In this document: positions 17,289 to 26,300 of the stretch, in pieces | Layout of the letters: each line of letters opens with the position of its first letter | How positions within the stretch are numbered: position 1 is the stretch's first letter | DNA from: an archaeon | GTDB lineage: Archaea > Asgardarchaeota > Thorarchaeia > Thorarchaeales > Thorarchaeaceae | NCBI GenBank assembly: GCA_024275415.1 | Contig: JAJRZD010000034.1 | Location: 1 to 64,000, forward strand | Reading direction: 5' to 3' | DNA length: 64,000 nt | Program-made: the position numbers and the translations under genes | Notes under the pieces: generated by a model | Seen by the model: only the letters and a program-made list of their open reading frames with translations | Told to the model about the DNA's origin: nothing | Databases searched by the model: none

Positions 17289-19183
17289 CCTACGACCTCT
17301 GGATTATCTGGCATCACTTTCGTTATCTCAGCTAGCCATGACGGGAAGAACCGTTTAAGATAGGACGTCGCGAACCTCTGGTCAAGCATGACAATCACCC
17401 CACGATCGTCTAGCTTTCTGACTGGCCTACCGGCAGCCTGTATTGAGCGAGTCATCGCGGGAAGCACATATGCATAATCCCTCCCCCTGCCGTTGAACCG
17501 TCTGTCATAATATTGTATCAATGCTTCTATTCGAGGAGTGGGCTTTGCATAAGGCACTCCCACTATGATTACACTCTCCATTGACGAACCAGGAAAATCC
17601 CCTCCTTCACTGTTCCTCCCTCCTTGTACTCCAAGCAACACTGCTCCTTTCTCATTGCCCATTCTCTTGAATTCCATAATCATTTCATCATTGGCCTTGC
17701 TTTTTCCCCTTTGCATTTCCACAAAGAGCTTTTTGTCAAGTTTTCTTTCAAGCCCTGATTTCAGCAAGTTCTTTGCAATTGCATAACTTGTTGTAAATAT
17801 ACCTGTGTTGCTGGGAGTTGCCCTCGCCACAGCGGTACAGTGTTCTACCATCCTATCAAACACTGCCGAACTGCGTGACCGATAGGATGTGTCCAGCCCA
17901 TCTATGACAATCCCTAACCGGTTCTTGGCAGCAAAAGGACTTTGAAAAGCCATTCTTGTAGCGTCCTTCCGAAGTCCTATCATCTCAGCATAAGCATTCA
18001 GAGGTGAGATGGTTCCTGACACAGCAACCGTGGCCCTCACTGACTTGAGAATCTGTCTTGTTACGGATGTCGGATCCAACGCGACCAGTTCAAGGGAAAC
18101 CCTTCTGCTCCTGTTTGCACTGGTCGAAACACTCAGGATGAACGTGTAATCGGTCTTGTTGATATGCTCCAGCCACCTAATCATGAATTCTGCCACGCGG
18201 AAAATTGCCGAACGTGGAAATTTACCTGCTCTAAGCAGTCCCTTCCGTATCTTGACCCCCATTTCTCGCATTTGGATCAAAATGTCGCTATCTCCGTCCA
18301 ACCCCGCCTCCTTAAGAGATGTGTTGAATACTCCCTGAGGGTCAAGAATGACCTCATCGCCATCACTCATTCTTTGCGAGAGATCAATGATACACTTGGC
18401 CAGTCCCCTGCAGAATGCAGTGATAGGTCTTTCATTGAAATTCTTAGCCTCCCGCATGGCTGACCGGACGGTTCCGAGTGTCAAGGAGTCACTTGCAGAA
18501 CCGAGTGCTGTGTCTGGTACATTGTGTGCTTCATCCTGAACAAGTATCACCTCCGATAAAGGAGTTTCTAACTCGGGAATGAATGTCTGAAGGATGAATG
18601 GGTCAAAGATGTAAAGATATGAAAGAGCAATCACATCCACGACTTTCGCCAAGCTTTTCGCCAGCTCATATGGGCACATCTTCTGTGCCTTGCCGTATCT
18701 TACGATTTCAGGTGCGCTCATGACTTGGTCTGGGAGGTCGGCTAGGAGGTCTTCGGGAAGGATATTCCTCAAAGTTTCATAAAAGGGGCAACTACGGCTT
18801 GCCTTGAGCTGGCCACATACCTCGCTTATTGACACGGTTCCATCAGAATTCTCAAGAACAAACGAATTGAGGCACATATGGTTACGTCCTCGAAAGGAGA
18901 TTCCACTGATCATACCCTCTTCATCCATCATGGACAGCTCTTCCATCACACGATCGAGCTGTTTGTGAGTACGTGCACAATAGAGTACTTTCCCGTCATT
19001 CTCCTTGACCCATGGCAATACGCCGGACAACGACACTACTGTTTTACCAAAGCCATTTGGCGCTTCGATGATGGACTGTCCCGCATCACGCACAACTTTC
19101 TCGATTAGTGCCATCATCGCTTCCTGTCCTTCCCTTGGATTTTTGTAGGGAAAGAAGTCCATGAATGTGAACTGGTCGCTCAT
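17252..19183 (-). CDS. XPD/Rad3-type DNA helicase (DinG family)
   Basis: A superfamily 2 helicase of about 643 residues. Walker A is EAPNGFGKTV, motif II is DEAH (LVQDEAHNV), and C-terminal motifs include SGTISPL, GRNSEGGDFPG and QAAGRPVR. Between motifs Ia and II four cysteines (in HMCLN, EVCGQ, SCPFY and MCPYE) match the Fe-S cluster domain of XPD. These enzymes unwind DNA 5'-3' in repair. The start at 19183 (MSDQFTF) follows GGGAAGTGA; the upstream ATG at 19240 is too close to the TATA-like TTTTATAG at 19255-19262. Confidence 0.9.
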   Translation of the reverse strand: MSDQFTFMDFFPYKNPREGQEAMMALIEKVVRDAGQSIIEAPNGFGKTVVSLSGVLPWVKENDGKVLYCARTHKQLDRVMEELSMMDEEGMISGISFRGRNHMCLNSFVLENSDGTVSISEVCGQLKASRSCPFYETLRNILPEDLLADLPDQVMSAPEIVRYGKAQKMCPYELAKSLAKVVDVIALSYLYIFDPFILQTFIPELETPLSEVILVQDEAHNVPDTALGSASDSLTLGTVRSAMREAKNFNERPITAFCRGLAKCIIDLSQRMSDGDEVILDPQGVFNTSLKEAGLDGDSDILIQMREMGVKIRKGLLRAGKFPRSAIFRVAEFMIRWLEHINKTDYTFILSVSTSANRSRRVSLELVALDPTSVTRQILKSVRATVAVSGTISPLNAYAEMIGLRKDATRMAFQSPFAAKNRLGIVIDGLDTSYRSRSSAVFDRMVEHCTAVARATPSNTGIFTTSYAIAKNLLKSGLERKLDKKLFVEMQRGKSKANDEMIMEFKRMGNEKGAVLLGVQGGRNSEGGDFPGSSMESVIIVGVPYAKPTPRIEALIQYYDRRFNGRGRDYAYVLPAMTRSIQAAGRPVRKLDDRGVIVMLDQRFATSYLKRFFPSWLAEITKVMPDNPEVVGQAVEEFFSGVS

Positions 19184-19280
19184 CTGAGATTCACTTCCCT
19201 GTAAATACCAAGCTTGATAATCATGTTGCTCGCTGTCCATGTACAGCGTGAATTGTTTTATAGTAAAGTCATATTCCTAG

Positions 19281-19637
19281 ATGTGGTTTCAAAAGATGAA
19301 TGCTGACATCACCGAATTCGAATCGAGATACTCTGGAGGTTCGCTGCGAGTAAGGCTCATTGAGCTGGAGAATGGACTACTAGTCCTCCTCTCTGATGCA
19401 GAGCGATTCAGAATAGGACAGACCGCTATGGCGATACCTCCCGGACAAGGTCGTACAGAACCTACCTCTACTGGGGTATTTTCTGGTGCAATGGACTCCG
19501 CTTTGATAAGGACGATTGCTGAACGGATTGCTGCAATGACCGGACAGGCTTGCATGGTGGTGTCTGGCATCCGCGAGATGACTCGAAACATCATGATGGA
19601 AATTGTGGTGATACTCAAGAACCATCTTGTTGCATGA
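19281..19637 (+). CDS. Proteasome assembly chaperone 4-like protein
   Basis: A 118-residue protein. The pattern resembles eukaryotic PAC4 (PSMG4): two opening beta strands (LRVRLIELENGLLVLLS), then MAIPPG, then P-x-S-T-G-V-F-x-G-x-x-D-S and a helix plus strand (IAERIAAMTGQACMVVSGI) ending in a C-terminal helix. PAC4 helps build the 20S alpha ring. A proteasome beta subunit lies 28 kb away. A Met at residue 6 (19296) may be the real start, because the shared TATA-like element is only about 20-25 nt upstream. The assignment is by pattern, not by search. Confidence 0.55.
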   Translation: MWFQKMNADITEFESRYSGGSLRVRLIELENGLLVLLSDAERFRIGQTAMAIPPGQGRTEPTSTGVFSGAMDSALIRTIAERIAAMTGQACMVVSGIREMTRNIMMEIVVILKNHLVA

Positions 19638-19833
19638 GATACTCAACGACCTCTCTTGCCCACTTGCCGATATTCTCCTCGTCCAGAAGTCGCGTTAGGT
19701 AAGTGTTCCAGTCAATCTCAAGTGCCTTTCTCCACTCATCGAAAGCAATCTTCACATTCTCTAACGCACTGATGTGATATGCGCAAAGGTCATCTTTCTC
19801 TGACCTGCGACCGCAGATTGCACAATCACTCAT
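19615..19833 (-). CDS. Small zinc-finger protein overlapping topA
   Basis: A 72-residue protein starting MSDCAICGRRSE. Cys residues in CAIC and LCAYH could bind one zinc ion, and the rest (residues 25-70) is helical with several Trp residues. AAAGGAGA precedes the ATG by about 8 nt. The gene overlaps the last 8 bp of topA and converges on the PAC4-like gene with a 23 bp overlap. Co-transcription with topA is likely. Function unknown. Confidence 0.7.
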   Translation of the reverse strand: MSDCAICGRRSEKDDLCAYHISALENVKIAFDEWRKALEIDWNTYLTRLLDEENIGKWAREVVEYLMQQDGS

Positions 19834-21940
19834 CTTTTCTTTCTCCTTTCGCCCGTTGTTTCTCAAGTTTTTCTAGTGCTCCTTTTCTCCCTGGGCATTC
19901 AGTCCAGTTGATACAGGTTTCAAAGGCCCTTCTTCCTGACCCCACCTTTATCATATGGTGGCTGCAGTGGGGACACTCCTTGCCCAGTGGAACAATCCGC
20001 CCTTTCTGTGGGAGTGGAAACGTCTGGTCACATGTTCCTTGTCTGTAGTTCGAGCATCCTATGAAGCGTTTTCCAGTCTTCGGTGAACGGATAATCATCA
20101 TCTTTCCGTCTTTGCATGTCGGACAAGTGCCGACCTCCTCACTCTCGTTCCAATAGCGTTGCAGTCCATTCACAAGATCTCTGCCTATCATATCCTCTTG
20201 TTCTTTGAACGAATTGAGTAGCTCGAGCAGGCTTTCTTTTGCATGGGCTAGGATGGTCTCTCTATCAGTTTCTCCTTGAAGGATCTTATCCATCTCACCT
20301 TGCAGCTCGCGAGTGAAATCAGGCGAGAGAAGCGTAGGGACATATTTTTGCAGGGTTTCGAACAGTGCATATCCAAGGGTTGACACTTCAAACCTATCAT
20401 TTAGGGTGTATCCACGAGACCTGACGGAATCAACAATTCCCGCGCGTGTTGCCTTAGTTCCCAACCCTTTCTTTTCAAGGAGCCTAAGAAGGCTCGATGG
20501 ATTGTACCTCCTCGGTGGTGCAGTCCGTTTCTCTTCAACGTCCACACGTACGATATCGACAGCATCGCCGATGTCCATTTCAGGAATAACCCTCTCTTGA
20601 ACTGTCACATATTTCCCGTAATATCTCATCCAGCCTGCTTCAATCAACCGTTGTCCCCGGCATACAAGGATATGGCCATTACATTTGACTTCGACCCGCG
20701 CTCTTTCTTTCTTTGCAGGTTTTCCAAAAAGCGCAAGGAATCTTCTGACAATCAAATCGTATATCCGTTTCTCGCTTGGGGTCAATCTCCGAGACGCTCG
20801 CTCGCCAGTGGGATGGATTGCAGGATGTGCGGGATCTGTGCTTTTTCCTTGAGCAGGGGATAGTACCTTTTGTCCAATAATCTCTTTAATAATCGATTTG
20901 TATGATTTCTGCTCACTCAATTGAACCAGTATTTGCTTGACATCAATTGTTGGAGGAATCTTCTGGCTATTTGTTCGAGGATAAGATATTAGCCCTTCCA
21001 GATAGAGGGTCTGTGCTAGATTCAATGTACGACTTGGTTTGAACCCAAAGTGTCTGTAGGCTTCAGCCTGCAATCCTCCCAGATTGAAGGGGACTGGTGG
21101 AGGCTGGGAAACGATAGACCGCTTGATATCTCCAACAGTTCCTTTTCTCTCCTGAAGCCCGTTTGCTATTCGCACTGTCTTGACGCGATTGTCGATTCTA
21201 CCTCTTGAATACTCCAAGTGGATTGCCGAGCCATTGCATATACCCTCAGCACTTATGTTCCAATAGGGTATCGGCACAAATACATTGATCTTCTTGTCCC
21301 TTTCAACAACCATCGCCAGAACAGGTCCTTGAACCCTCCCTGTAGATACGATCTTGAACCATCCCGATGCATTCTTGATGGCGAGGGTCAATGCACGAGT
21401 AAGGTTTATTCCATATAGCCAATCAATCTCATGTCGAACCTGTCCTGCTTCTATCATCGGGAAATCAAGTTCTGTGCTGGCTTCATCGTACGCCTTCTGG
21501 AGTTCATTCTTAGTAAGGGTGGAGAATATCATCCTGCGTGCATCGTCCGAATCAATCCCGCAGGCGTATCTAAGAGTGAGGTAACCGATCAAACTCCCTT
21601 CTATGTCATAGTCTGTTGCAATGATGAACTCATCAATCTCTTTGGCAAGCCTCTTGATCAACCGGATTATCGGTTTGACGTTAGTTGCTTTTTTGTCCAC
21701 TTCGTATTTTGGCACCCATTCCATGTCAAGGCGTGGATATGTCCATCCCTTCTCTACCTGTTTCAACTCGAATAGATGACCCAATGCATAGACCACATAA
21801 ATTGCATGTCCCCCTCTTAAGCACTCGAAGTATGAAGCCCCTCTCTTCTTTATTTCCTGCGGGGCATTGTGCTCGTCAAGTGCGAATGCTAGCTTCCGAG
21901 CAGCTGTTGGTTTCTCGGAAATCACCATGATCTTGGACAT
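19826..21940 (-). CDS. topA: DNA topoisomerase I (type IA)
   Basis: A 704-residue type IA topoisomerase. The N-terminal Toprim domain starts MSKIMVISEKPTAARKLA and includes ATDYDIEGSLIG. The catalytic tyrosine is in GLISYPRTNSQKIP. A strand-passing region follows, and two C-terminal zinc modules end the protein (CPTC with IGCSNYRQGTC, and CPHC with CINWTECPG). It relaxes negatively supercoiled DNA by single-strand passage. The downstream zinc protein overlaps its stop, making a two-gene unit. Confidence 0.94.
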   Translation of the reverse strand: MSKIMVISEKPTAARKLAFALDEHNAPQEIKKRGASYFECLRGGHAIYVVYALGHLFELKQVEKGWTYPRLDMEWVPKYEVDKKATNVKPIIRLIKRLAKEIDEFIIATDYDIEGSLIGYLTLRYACGIDSDDARRMIFSTLTKNELQKAYDEASTELDFPMIEAGQVRHEIDWLYGINLTRALTLAIKNASGWFKIVSTGRVQGPVLAMVVERDKKINVFVPIPYWNISAEGICNGSAIHLEYSRGRIDNRVKTVRIANGLQERKGTVGDIKRSIVSQPPPVPFNLGGLQAEAYRHFGFKPSRTLNLAQTLYLEGLISYPRTNSQKIPPTIDVKQILVQLSEQKSYKSIIKEIIGQKVLSPAQGKSTDPAHPAIHPTGERASRRLTPSEKRIYDLIVRRFLALFGKPAKKERARVEVKCNGHILVCRGQRLIEAGWMRYYGKYVTVQERVIPEMDIGDAVDIVRVDVEEKRTAPPRRYNPSSLLRLLEKKGLGTKATRAGIVDSVRSRGYTLNDRFEVSTLGYALFETLQKYVPTLLSPDFTRELQGEMDKILQGETDRETILAHAKESLLELLNSFKEQEDMIGRDLVNGLQRYWNESEEVGTCPTCKDGKMMIIRSPKTGKRFIGCSNYRQGTCDQTFPLPQKGRIVPLGKECPHCSHHMIKVGSGRRAFETCINWTECPGRKGALEKLEKQRAKGERKDE

Positions 21941-22036
21941 GTTATCTCACTCAACATTCTGGTCGCTAGTACGCTCTTTCATCCCACGATAGTCTTAAAA
22001 GCAGACCGCCAAAGCAGACCATCTGAGGTATAAAAT

Positions 22037-22453
22037 ATGAAACCTTGGTGGCCGAGGATAATTGTAAAACCCCGTGTACGACTTGGAAGACCTCGTTTCA
22101 CGACTCCCACACGCCCTCCAGGCATAATATTATTCGGTCTTCTTTTCGTTGCTGTCTTATTCATCCTTGGTGGGAACATATACACGCTTGTTAGAACGCC
22201 ACCTCCAATCGCCAGTGATGGTTCAGGAAATCCCATTCTTATTGCCCCTGCAGTCGATGTCCAACTAGGGCTCGAGGGGATTGTCGCATCTGTTATTGTG
22301 TTGATAGGCACAATTGGCCTTAGCCTCATATATTACGCATCCAGATACATATTCCAGCCTGGGTACGCGACAAGATTGCTCATCCTTGGAGTGATAGTGG
22401 CAGGAGTCGCATTTCTCGCCTTTGCCTATCTATTTAATATCAAGACATCATGA
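22037..22453 (+). CDS. Small three-helix membrane protein
   Basis: A 138-residue protein with a basic, proline-rich cytoplasmic start (MKPWWPRIIVKPRVRLGRPR) and three hydrophobic segments at about residues 29-47, 79-99 and 112-133. A short extracellular loop (PPPIASDGSGNP) separates the first two. CTTAAAAG at about 21994-22001 is a plausible TATA box 36-43 nt upstream. It is divergent from topA. The family is not recognised. Confidence 0.75.
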   Translation: MKPWWPRIIVKPRVRLGRPRFTTPTRPPGIILFGLLFVAVLFILGGNIYTLVRTPPPIASDGSGNPILIAPAVDVQLGLEGIVASVIVLIGTIGLSLIYYASRYIFQPGYATRLLILGVIVAGVAFLAFAYLFNIKTS

Positions 22454-22480
22454 GGTACACTTGCATCCTGCATGTACCTC
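22452..22480. terminator. Inverted repeat between convergent genes
   Basis: GAGGTACA (22452-22459) and TGTACCTC (22473-22480) are perfect complements around a 13-nt spacer that itself contains two TGCA copies. It lies just after the membrane protein stop and before the mptE stop, so it may end both transcripts. Confidence 0.5.
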
Positions 22481-22529
22481 ACCATGTTCCTATCTACGAA
22501 TCCGATTGGGACTGACTTCTGATGCTAAT

Positions 22530-23243
22530 TCACTCTAGGAATGAAAACTCGAACTTTCTCTCATCCTGAAGATACTTGAGCATATCCTGAGCTATTCTTA
22601 GTTTGAGTTCCTTTCGAGGAGATGCGAGAAAGTGATCTGTGTACCCTGGTTTCGACCACTTCCCGACAACGTTACCAAAGTCCATTCCTGCAAGAATGAT
22701 CCTTTTAGGTGAATAATGGGATATGATGAAACAAGCTCTGTCCCCATCCGTGAACCCTCCCCACAAGAACACATTGTGCAGAGGTTCCACTTGCGTACTC
22801 CCTAGAACATGGACCATCTCTGGGGCCAGACGTGACACAACGTCCATGTTGTCACCATGAGCATGTACAATGGGGATTGCACCAGCATCTACAGCAGATA
22901 AGATGTCCCGAGTATTCCCGTCAAGGTCTGTTACGACGAACTGGCAATCCATTCCGGCATCGTTCAATGCTGACACCGCCCCATCTGCTGCGATGCGAAC
23001 TGCCTCTCTGATAGGCTTTCTATCCATCACAATATCTAGATGGCGCCCTAACGAAGGACCGCTTCCAAAAACGACCACATCTTTCCCTCGGATAGTCGTT
23101 GCAAGATGATGCAAGAGTGGTTCTGGATTCGAGTCTGTTAGTATCTCACTCAATAACTCGGCAGCCCTATAGTCGCATTGGACATCAATTTGTAACTTTC
23201 TGACAATGTCAAAGTAGAGTGGTTCCCACTCACTCCACTTCAC
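22530..23243 (-). CDS. mptE: 6-hydroxymethyl-dihydropterin diphosphokinase, MptE type
   Basis: MptE (COG1634) activates 6-hydroxymethyl-7,8-dihydropterin in the archaeal route to tetrahydrofolate or methanopterin. Visible motifs are VVFGSGPSLG, RIAADGAVSAL, VVTDLDGN and PIVHAHGDN, then WGGFTDGDRACF and AGMDFGN. The start is a GTG at 23243 (237 residues) because GGGAGG lies 9 nt upstream. It follows the dihydropteroate synthase-like gene by 28 nt, so consecutive steps of pterin synthesis sit in one operon. Confidence 0.87.
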   Translation of the reverse strand: MKWSEWEPLYFDIVRKLQIDVQCDYRAAELLSEILTDSNPEPLLHHLATTIRGKDVVVFGSGPSLGRHLDIVMDRKPIREAVRIAADGAVSALNDAGMDCQFVVTDLDGNTRDILSAVDAGAIPIVHAHGDNMDVVSRLAPEMVHVLGSTQVEPLHNVFLWGGFTDGDRACFIISHYSPKRIILAGMDFGNVVGKWSKPGYTDHFLASPRKELKLRIAQDMLKYLQDERKFEFSFLE

Positions 23244-23271
23244 GATGATATTCCTCCCATCATCCCTTACC

Positions 23272-24459
23272 TCATATAATCTTCTCAATCCTCTTACCAA
23301 TATCAGAGAGACCAAAATAGGTCATCATTTTTATCTTGCCCACAAGCCCCCTTATCTGCCGGTCTGTCCCCATTATCAACATGTCAGTCTTTTCAATGGC
23401 ATGGTCAATGGTATCATAATGATATGCTGCATCTCCTCCGAGTGCAAGCATCTCCTGCTTTATTATCAATGCAGCTGGAGCCGATAACCCTCGCAGGACT
23501 ATCTGGTTCATGACTCCCTTTTGAGATAACTCGTGTCGTATCTCACCCCCTACGCCAATCTTCTCAAGCAAAAGCTCAACCTCATGCCTATCTGACAGCG
23601 CAAGAACCTCAATCTGTCCGTCATAAACGGTGTTAACACTAAGAGCCTCTCCAACCTTTGACGCGATACATGCCTCTGCAACATCATGTGCACGTATCAC
23701 ATCTACTCCCTTCATGACCGCAATGGACGTAACGGCAACCGTGCCAGTAAGCCGCTTCTCCGGATTAGGTTCCCCCAAAAGGGCTCCGATGAATGCCTTC
23801 CGTGAAACTCCTACTAGGATGGGCCTTCCGAAGATATGAAATCGAGTCAATCTCCGAAGAATGTCAAAATCAACCTCTGGGGGTTTGCCAAAGCCGATTC
23901 CTGGATCCAAAATTACCTTCTCTAACTCTATCCTATTGCGCTTCGCAATCGCTATGCTTTCCTCTAATGATGCATATGATGCGTTAGCTGAAGAACACCC
24001 ATCAGGACAGTTGGACATCAGGACAACAGGTATCGCTCTCTCTGCAATGAGTTTCGCCATTTCTGAATCCCCTTTGAGCCCTGACACATCATTCACAATG
24101 TCTGCTCCCATATCAAGAGCAATCTCAGCAACGGTGGATGAAGTCGTATCGATCGAGATTGGGAGGCTTGTTTCTTTACGAATGATTCCCATTGCAAAAG
24201 ACACCCTCTCCAACTCTTTCTCCTCTTCCACTTTCGTGGTTCCGTAGACTCCTGATGGGGCAGTCGACGCCCCTCCGATATCGATTATGGTCGCTCCCTG
24301 AGATTCCATTGTCCGGACGCAATTCCGTAAGGATTCTTCATCCCCAAATACAGATCTCTGGTAGAACGATTCTGGCGATAGGTTGATGACTCCCATGACT
24401 CTTACTGGGTTGTCACCGCCAATTGCCAGCCCCTTGATGGTCATTGCATCTCTCCGCAT
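23272..24459 (-). CDS. Dihydropteroate synthase-like protein
   Basis: A 395-residue protein. The N-terminal two thirds are a dihydropteroate synthase TIM barrel: MGVINLSPESF, IDIGGAST, ISIDTT, NDVSG, LDPGIGFGK, VGVSRKAFIG and an IRAHDV end. The last roughly 120 residues, from GQIEVLALS on, are an extra domain seen in archaeal members. The reaction would condense the activated pterin made by MptE with an aromatic amine. The start at 24459 (MRRDAM) has a TATA box at 24495-24503 and GGGGA upstream. The longer frame is rejected. Confidence 0.88.
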   Translation of the reverse strand: MRRDAMTIKGLAIGGDNPVRVMGVINLSPESFYQRSVFGDEESLRNCVRTMESQGATIIDIGGASTAPSGVYGTTKVEEEKELERVSFAMGIIRKETSLPISIDTTSSTVAEIALDMGADIVNDVSGLKGDSEMAKLIAERAIPVVLMSNCPDGCSSANASYASLEESIAIAKRNRIELEKVILDPGIGFGKPPEVDFDILRRLTRFHIFGRPILVGVSRKAFIGALLGEPNPEKRLTGTVAVTSIAVMKGVDVIRAHDVAEACIASKVGEALSVNTVYDGQIEVLALSDRHEVELLLEKIGVGGEIRHELSQKGVMNQIVLRGLSAPAALIIKQEMLALGGDAAYHYDTIDHAIEKTDMLIMGTDRQIRGLVGKIKMMTYFGLSDIGKRIEKII

Positions 24460-24494
24460 CTGGGATTCCCCGCTGGCATTGACCCCATGGAAGG

Positions 24495-24503
24495 AAATAA
24501 AAC
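24495..24503. promoter_or_regulatory. TATA element between divergent folP-like and gcvT genes
   Basis: AAATAAAAC reads as a TATA-like box for gcvT (56 nt before its ATG) and, on the other strand, GTTTTATTT for the pterin operon (36 nt before its ATG). One promoter region therefore sits between two tetrahydropterin-related operons. Confidence 0.45.
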
Positions 24504-24550
24504 ATAGCTCTATTTGGCAAGCTCGCCCAAAACCTAGGAGGCAGTATCTC

Positions 24551-25693
24551 ATGAACGGAGAACTACAACGCACCCACTTGTATGATTGGCACAAGCAACA
24601 CGGCGATCTCGTCCCCTTCGGCGGTTGGGAGATGCCTGTCCGCTACTCTGACATCCGCGAGGAACACATGGCTGTACGCAATTCAGTAGGATTGTTTGAC
24701 ACTTCACATATGACTCGCTACGTCATCTCTGGTTCACAAGCCGTAGATTTTCTCCAACGAGTGACGACGAACAACGTGCGCAAGTTGGCGATTAATGGGG
24801 GTCATTACTCAACGTGCCTTAACGAGAAAGGCGGGGTACGGGATGACCTCATGTTGTATAGGATTGGTGAGGCTGAGTTCATCTGGGTGACGAATGCTGC
24901 GAACGGGCCGAAGATACATGCGCATCTTCTCAATCATGCTAAAGATTATGATGTCACCATAACCGACAGATCCAGAGATATTGTGATGATTGCGGTTCAA
25001 GGCCCCAATGCAATGCCTCTTCTTTCAAAGATGGCTGGGAAACAGATAGATTACGGTCGTTTCACATGTAACCCCGTGAGGCTGGCAGGATATGATACCT
25101 ATTTGTGCAGAACCGGCTATACTGGTGAGGACGGTGGTGAGATTCTTCTCTTGGACACTCCCTATGGGGACGAGGGCAATGCAAAGGCAATAGGCTTCTG
25201 GGAGGAGATACTACGCGAGGGAGATGAATTCGGGATACACCCCTGTGGTCTTGGTGCACGTGACTCGACCCGCCTTGAGGCCGGGTTCGTGCTGTACGGG
25301 CATGAGCTGAACGAGGAAACATCACCAATTGAGGCAGCGATACCTTATGCGGTGAAGCTTAAGGTCGAGCCCCACTACATCGGCTATGATACTGTGTACA
25401 GGCATAAGAAAGAAGGAGTTTCAAAGAAACGGATTGGGTTCGTAATGATTGACAGAGGAATTCCTAGAGAAGAGTATCCCATTCTCCTCGATGGGACTCA
25501 AATAGGGGTCACCACTAGCGGTGGACTCTCTCCAGTCCTGAAGACAGGGATTGGGATGGGATATGTGCCCCCTGATACGGTAAAAGAAGGGGACATCATC
25601 GAGATTGACATAAAGGGAAGGATTCGGAAGGCAAAGGTCAAGAAGTGGCCCTTTTATGACCCCGACGAGTATGGTGCAACAAGGTCGCAATGA
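24551..25693 (+). CDS. gcvT: Glycine cleavage system T protein (aminomethyltransferase)
   Basis: GcvT takes the aminomethyl group from lipoyl-GcvH and passes it to tetrahydropterin. The 380-residue protein has the family pattern: HGDLVPFGGWEMPV, GLFDTSHM, TTNNV, GRFTC and RTGYTGEDGGEILL, then a C-terminal barrel with IGFVMIDRGIPR and TSGGLSP. The strong AGGAGG at 24536-24541 fixes the start. gcvH follows 54 nt later. The P protein is not in the window. Confidence 0.95.
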   Translation: MNGELQRTHLYDWHKQHGDLVPFGGWEMPVRYSDIREEHMAVRNSVGLFDTSHMTRYVISGSQAVDFLQRVTTNNVRKLAINGGHYSTCLNEKGGVRDDLMLYRIGEAEFIWVTNAANGPKIHAHLLNHAKDYDVTITDRSRDIVMIAVQGPNAMPLLSKMAGKQIDYGRFTCNPVRLAGYDTYLCRTGYTGEDGGEILLLDTPYGDEGNAKAIGFWEEILREGDEFGIHPCGLGARDSTRLEAGFVLYGHELNEETSPIEAAIPYAVKLKVEPHYIGYDTVYRHKKEGVSKKRIGFVMIDRGIPREEYPILLDGTQIGVTTSGGLSPVLKTGIGMGYVPPDTVKEGDIIEIDIKGRIRKAKVKKWPFYDPDEYGATRSQ

Positions 25694-25747
25694 CCAAAGA
25701 AAGAATTCATTAGGAGCATATGACCTGCACTCAGATGGTTGATAATC

Positions 25748-26137
25748 ATGACCGAGATACCTAGCGATTTGAAGTATAGCCGAGAGCATGAGTGGGTTAA
25801 GGTCGAGAATGACATCGTCATAGTTGGGATTACCGACTACGCTCAGAATTCACTTCATGAGATCACATACGTGGAGATAAATGAGGTGGGTACTACCCTT
25901 GAAGCAAACCAGGAATGCGGTCTTGTTGAATCCATGAAGGCATCTTCTGACATTTTCACCCCCTTGGCTGGTGAGATAGTGGAAGTCAACTCGAAGTTGG
26001 AGGATTCCCCGGAGCTGGTCAATGAATCCCCCTATGGTGAAGGATGGATGTTTAAGATCAAGCCATCGAATCTGGATGCCGATCTCGCTGCTCTCATGGA
26101 TTCAGACGCATACCGCGAGTATATCGAGTCCCTATAA
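25748..26137 (+). CDS. gcvH: Glycine cleavage system H protein
   Basis: A 129-residue lipoyl carrier. The lipoylated lysine is K64 in VESMKASSDI, flanked by the LEANQECGL strand and the usual GEIVEVN, NESPYGEGWM and DLAALMD segments. It shuttles the aminomethyl group between the P, T and L proteins. The ATG at 25748 is preferred over a TTG at 25739. An inverted-repeat terminator lies 14 nt after the stop, closing the gcvT-gcvH unit. Confidence 0.95.
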   Translation: MTEIPSDLKYSREHEWVKVENDIVIVGITDYAQNSLHEITYVEINEVGTTLEANQECGLVESMKASSDIFTPLAGEIVEVNSKLEDSPELVNESPYGEGWMFKIKPSNLDADLAALMDSDAYREYIESL

Positions 26138-26150
26138 TGGGCCCTCTCCC

Positions 26151-26174
26151 ATTGAGAGATACTCATCTCTCAAT
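26151..26174 (+). terminator. Stem-loop terminator after gcvH
   Basis: ATTGAGAGA and TCTCTCAAT form a perfect 9-bp stem with a 6-nt loop, followed by pyrimidine-rich CTCTCTTTCTTT. It starts 14 nt past the gcvH stop. Confidence 0.65.
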
Positions 26175-26237
26175 CTCTCTTTCTTTATCGCCAATGCCCC
26201 TCCTGTGTATTAGTTCAATAATCCCACAATGCGTAAC

Positions 26238-26245
26238 CTTTAAAG
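26238..26245 (+). promoter_or_regulatory. TATA box for the STT3 gene
   Basis: CTTTAAAG lies 56-63 nt upstream of the ATG at 26301, giving a leader of roughly 30-35 nt. Confidence 0.55.
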
Positions 26246-26300
26246 AGAATCAGAAAATTGCTCGGTCTGACGTTGAGTCAGAACGGAGAGAGCACTCTGT

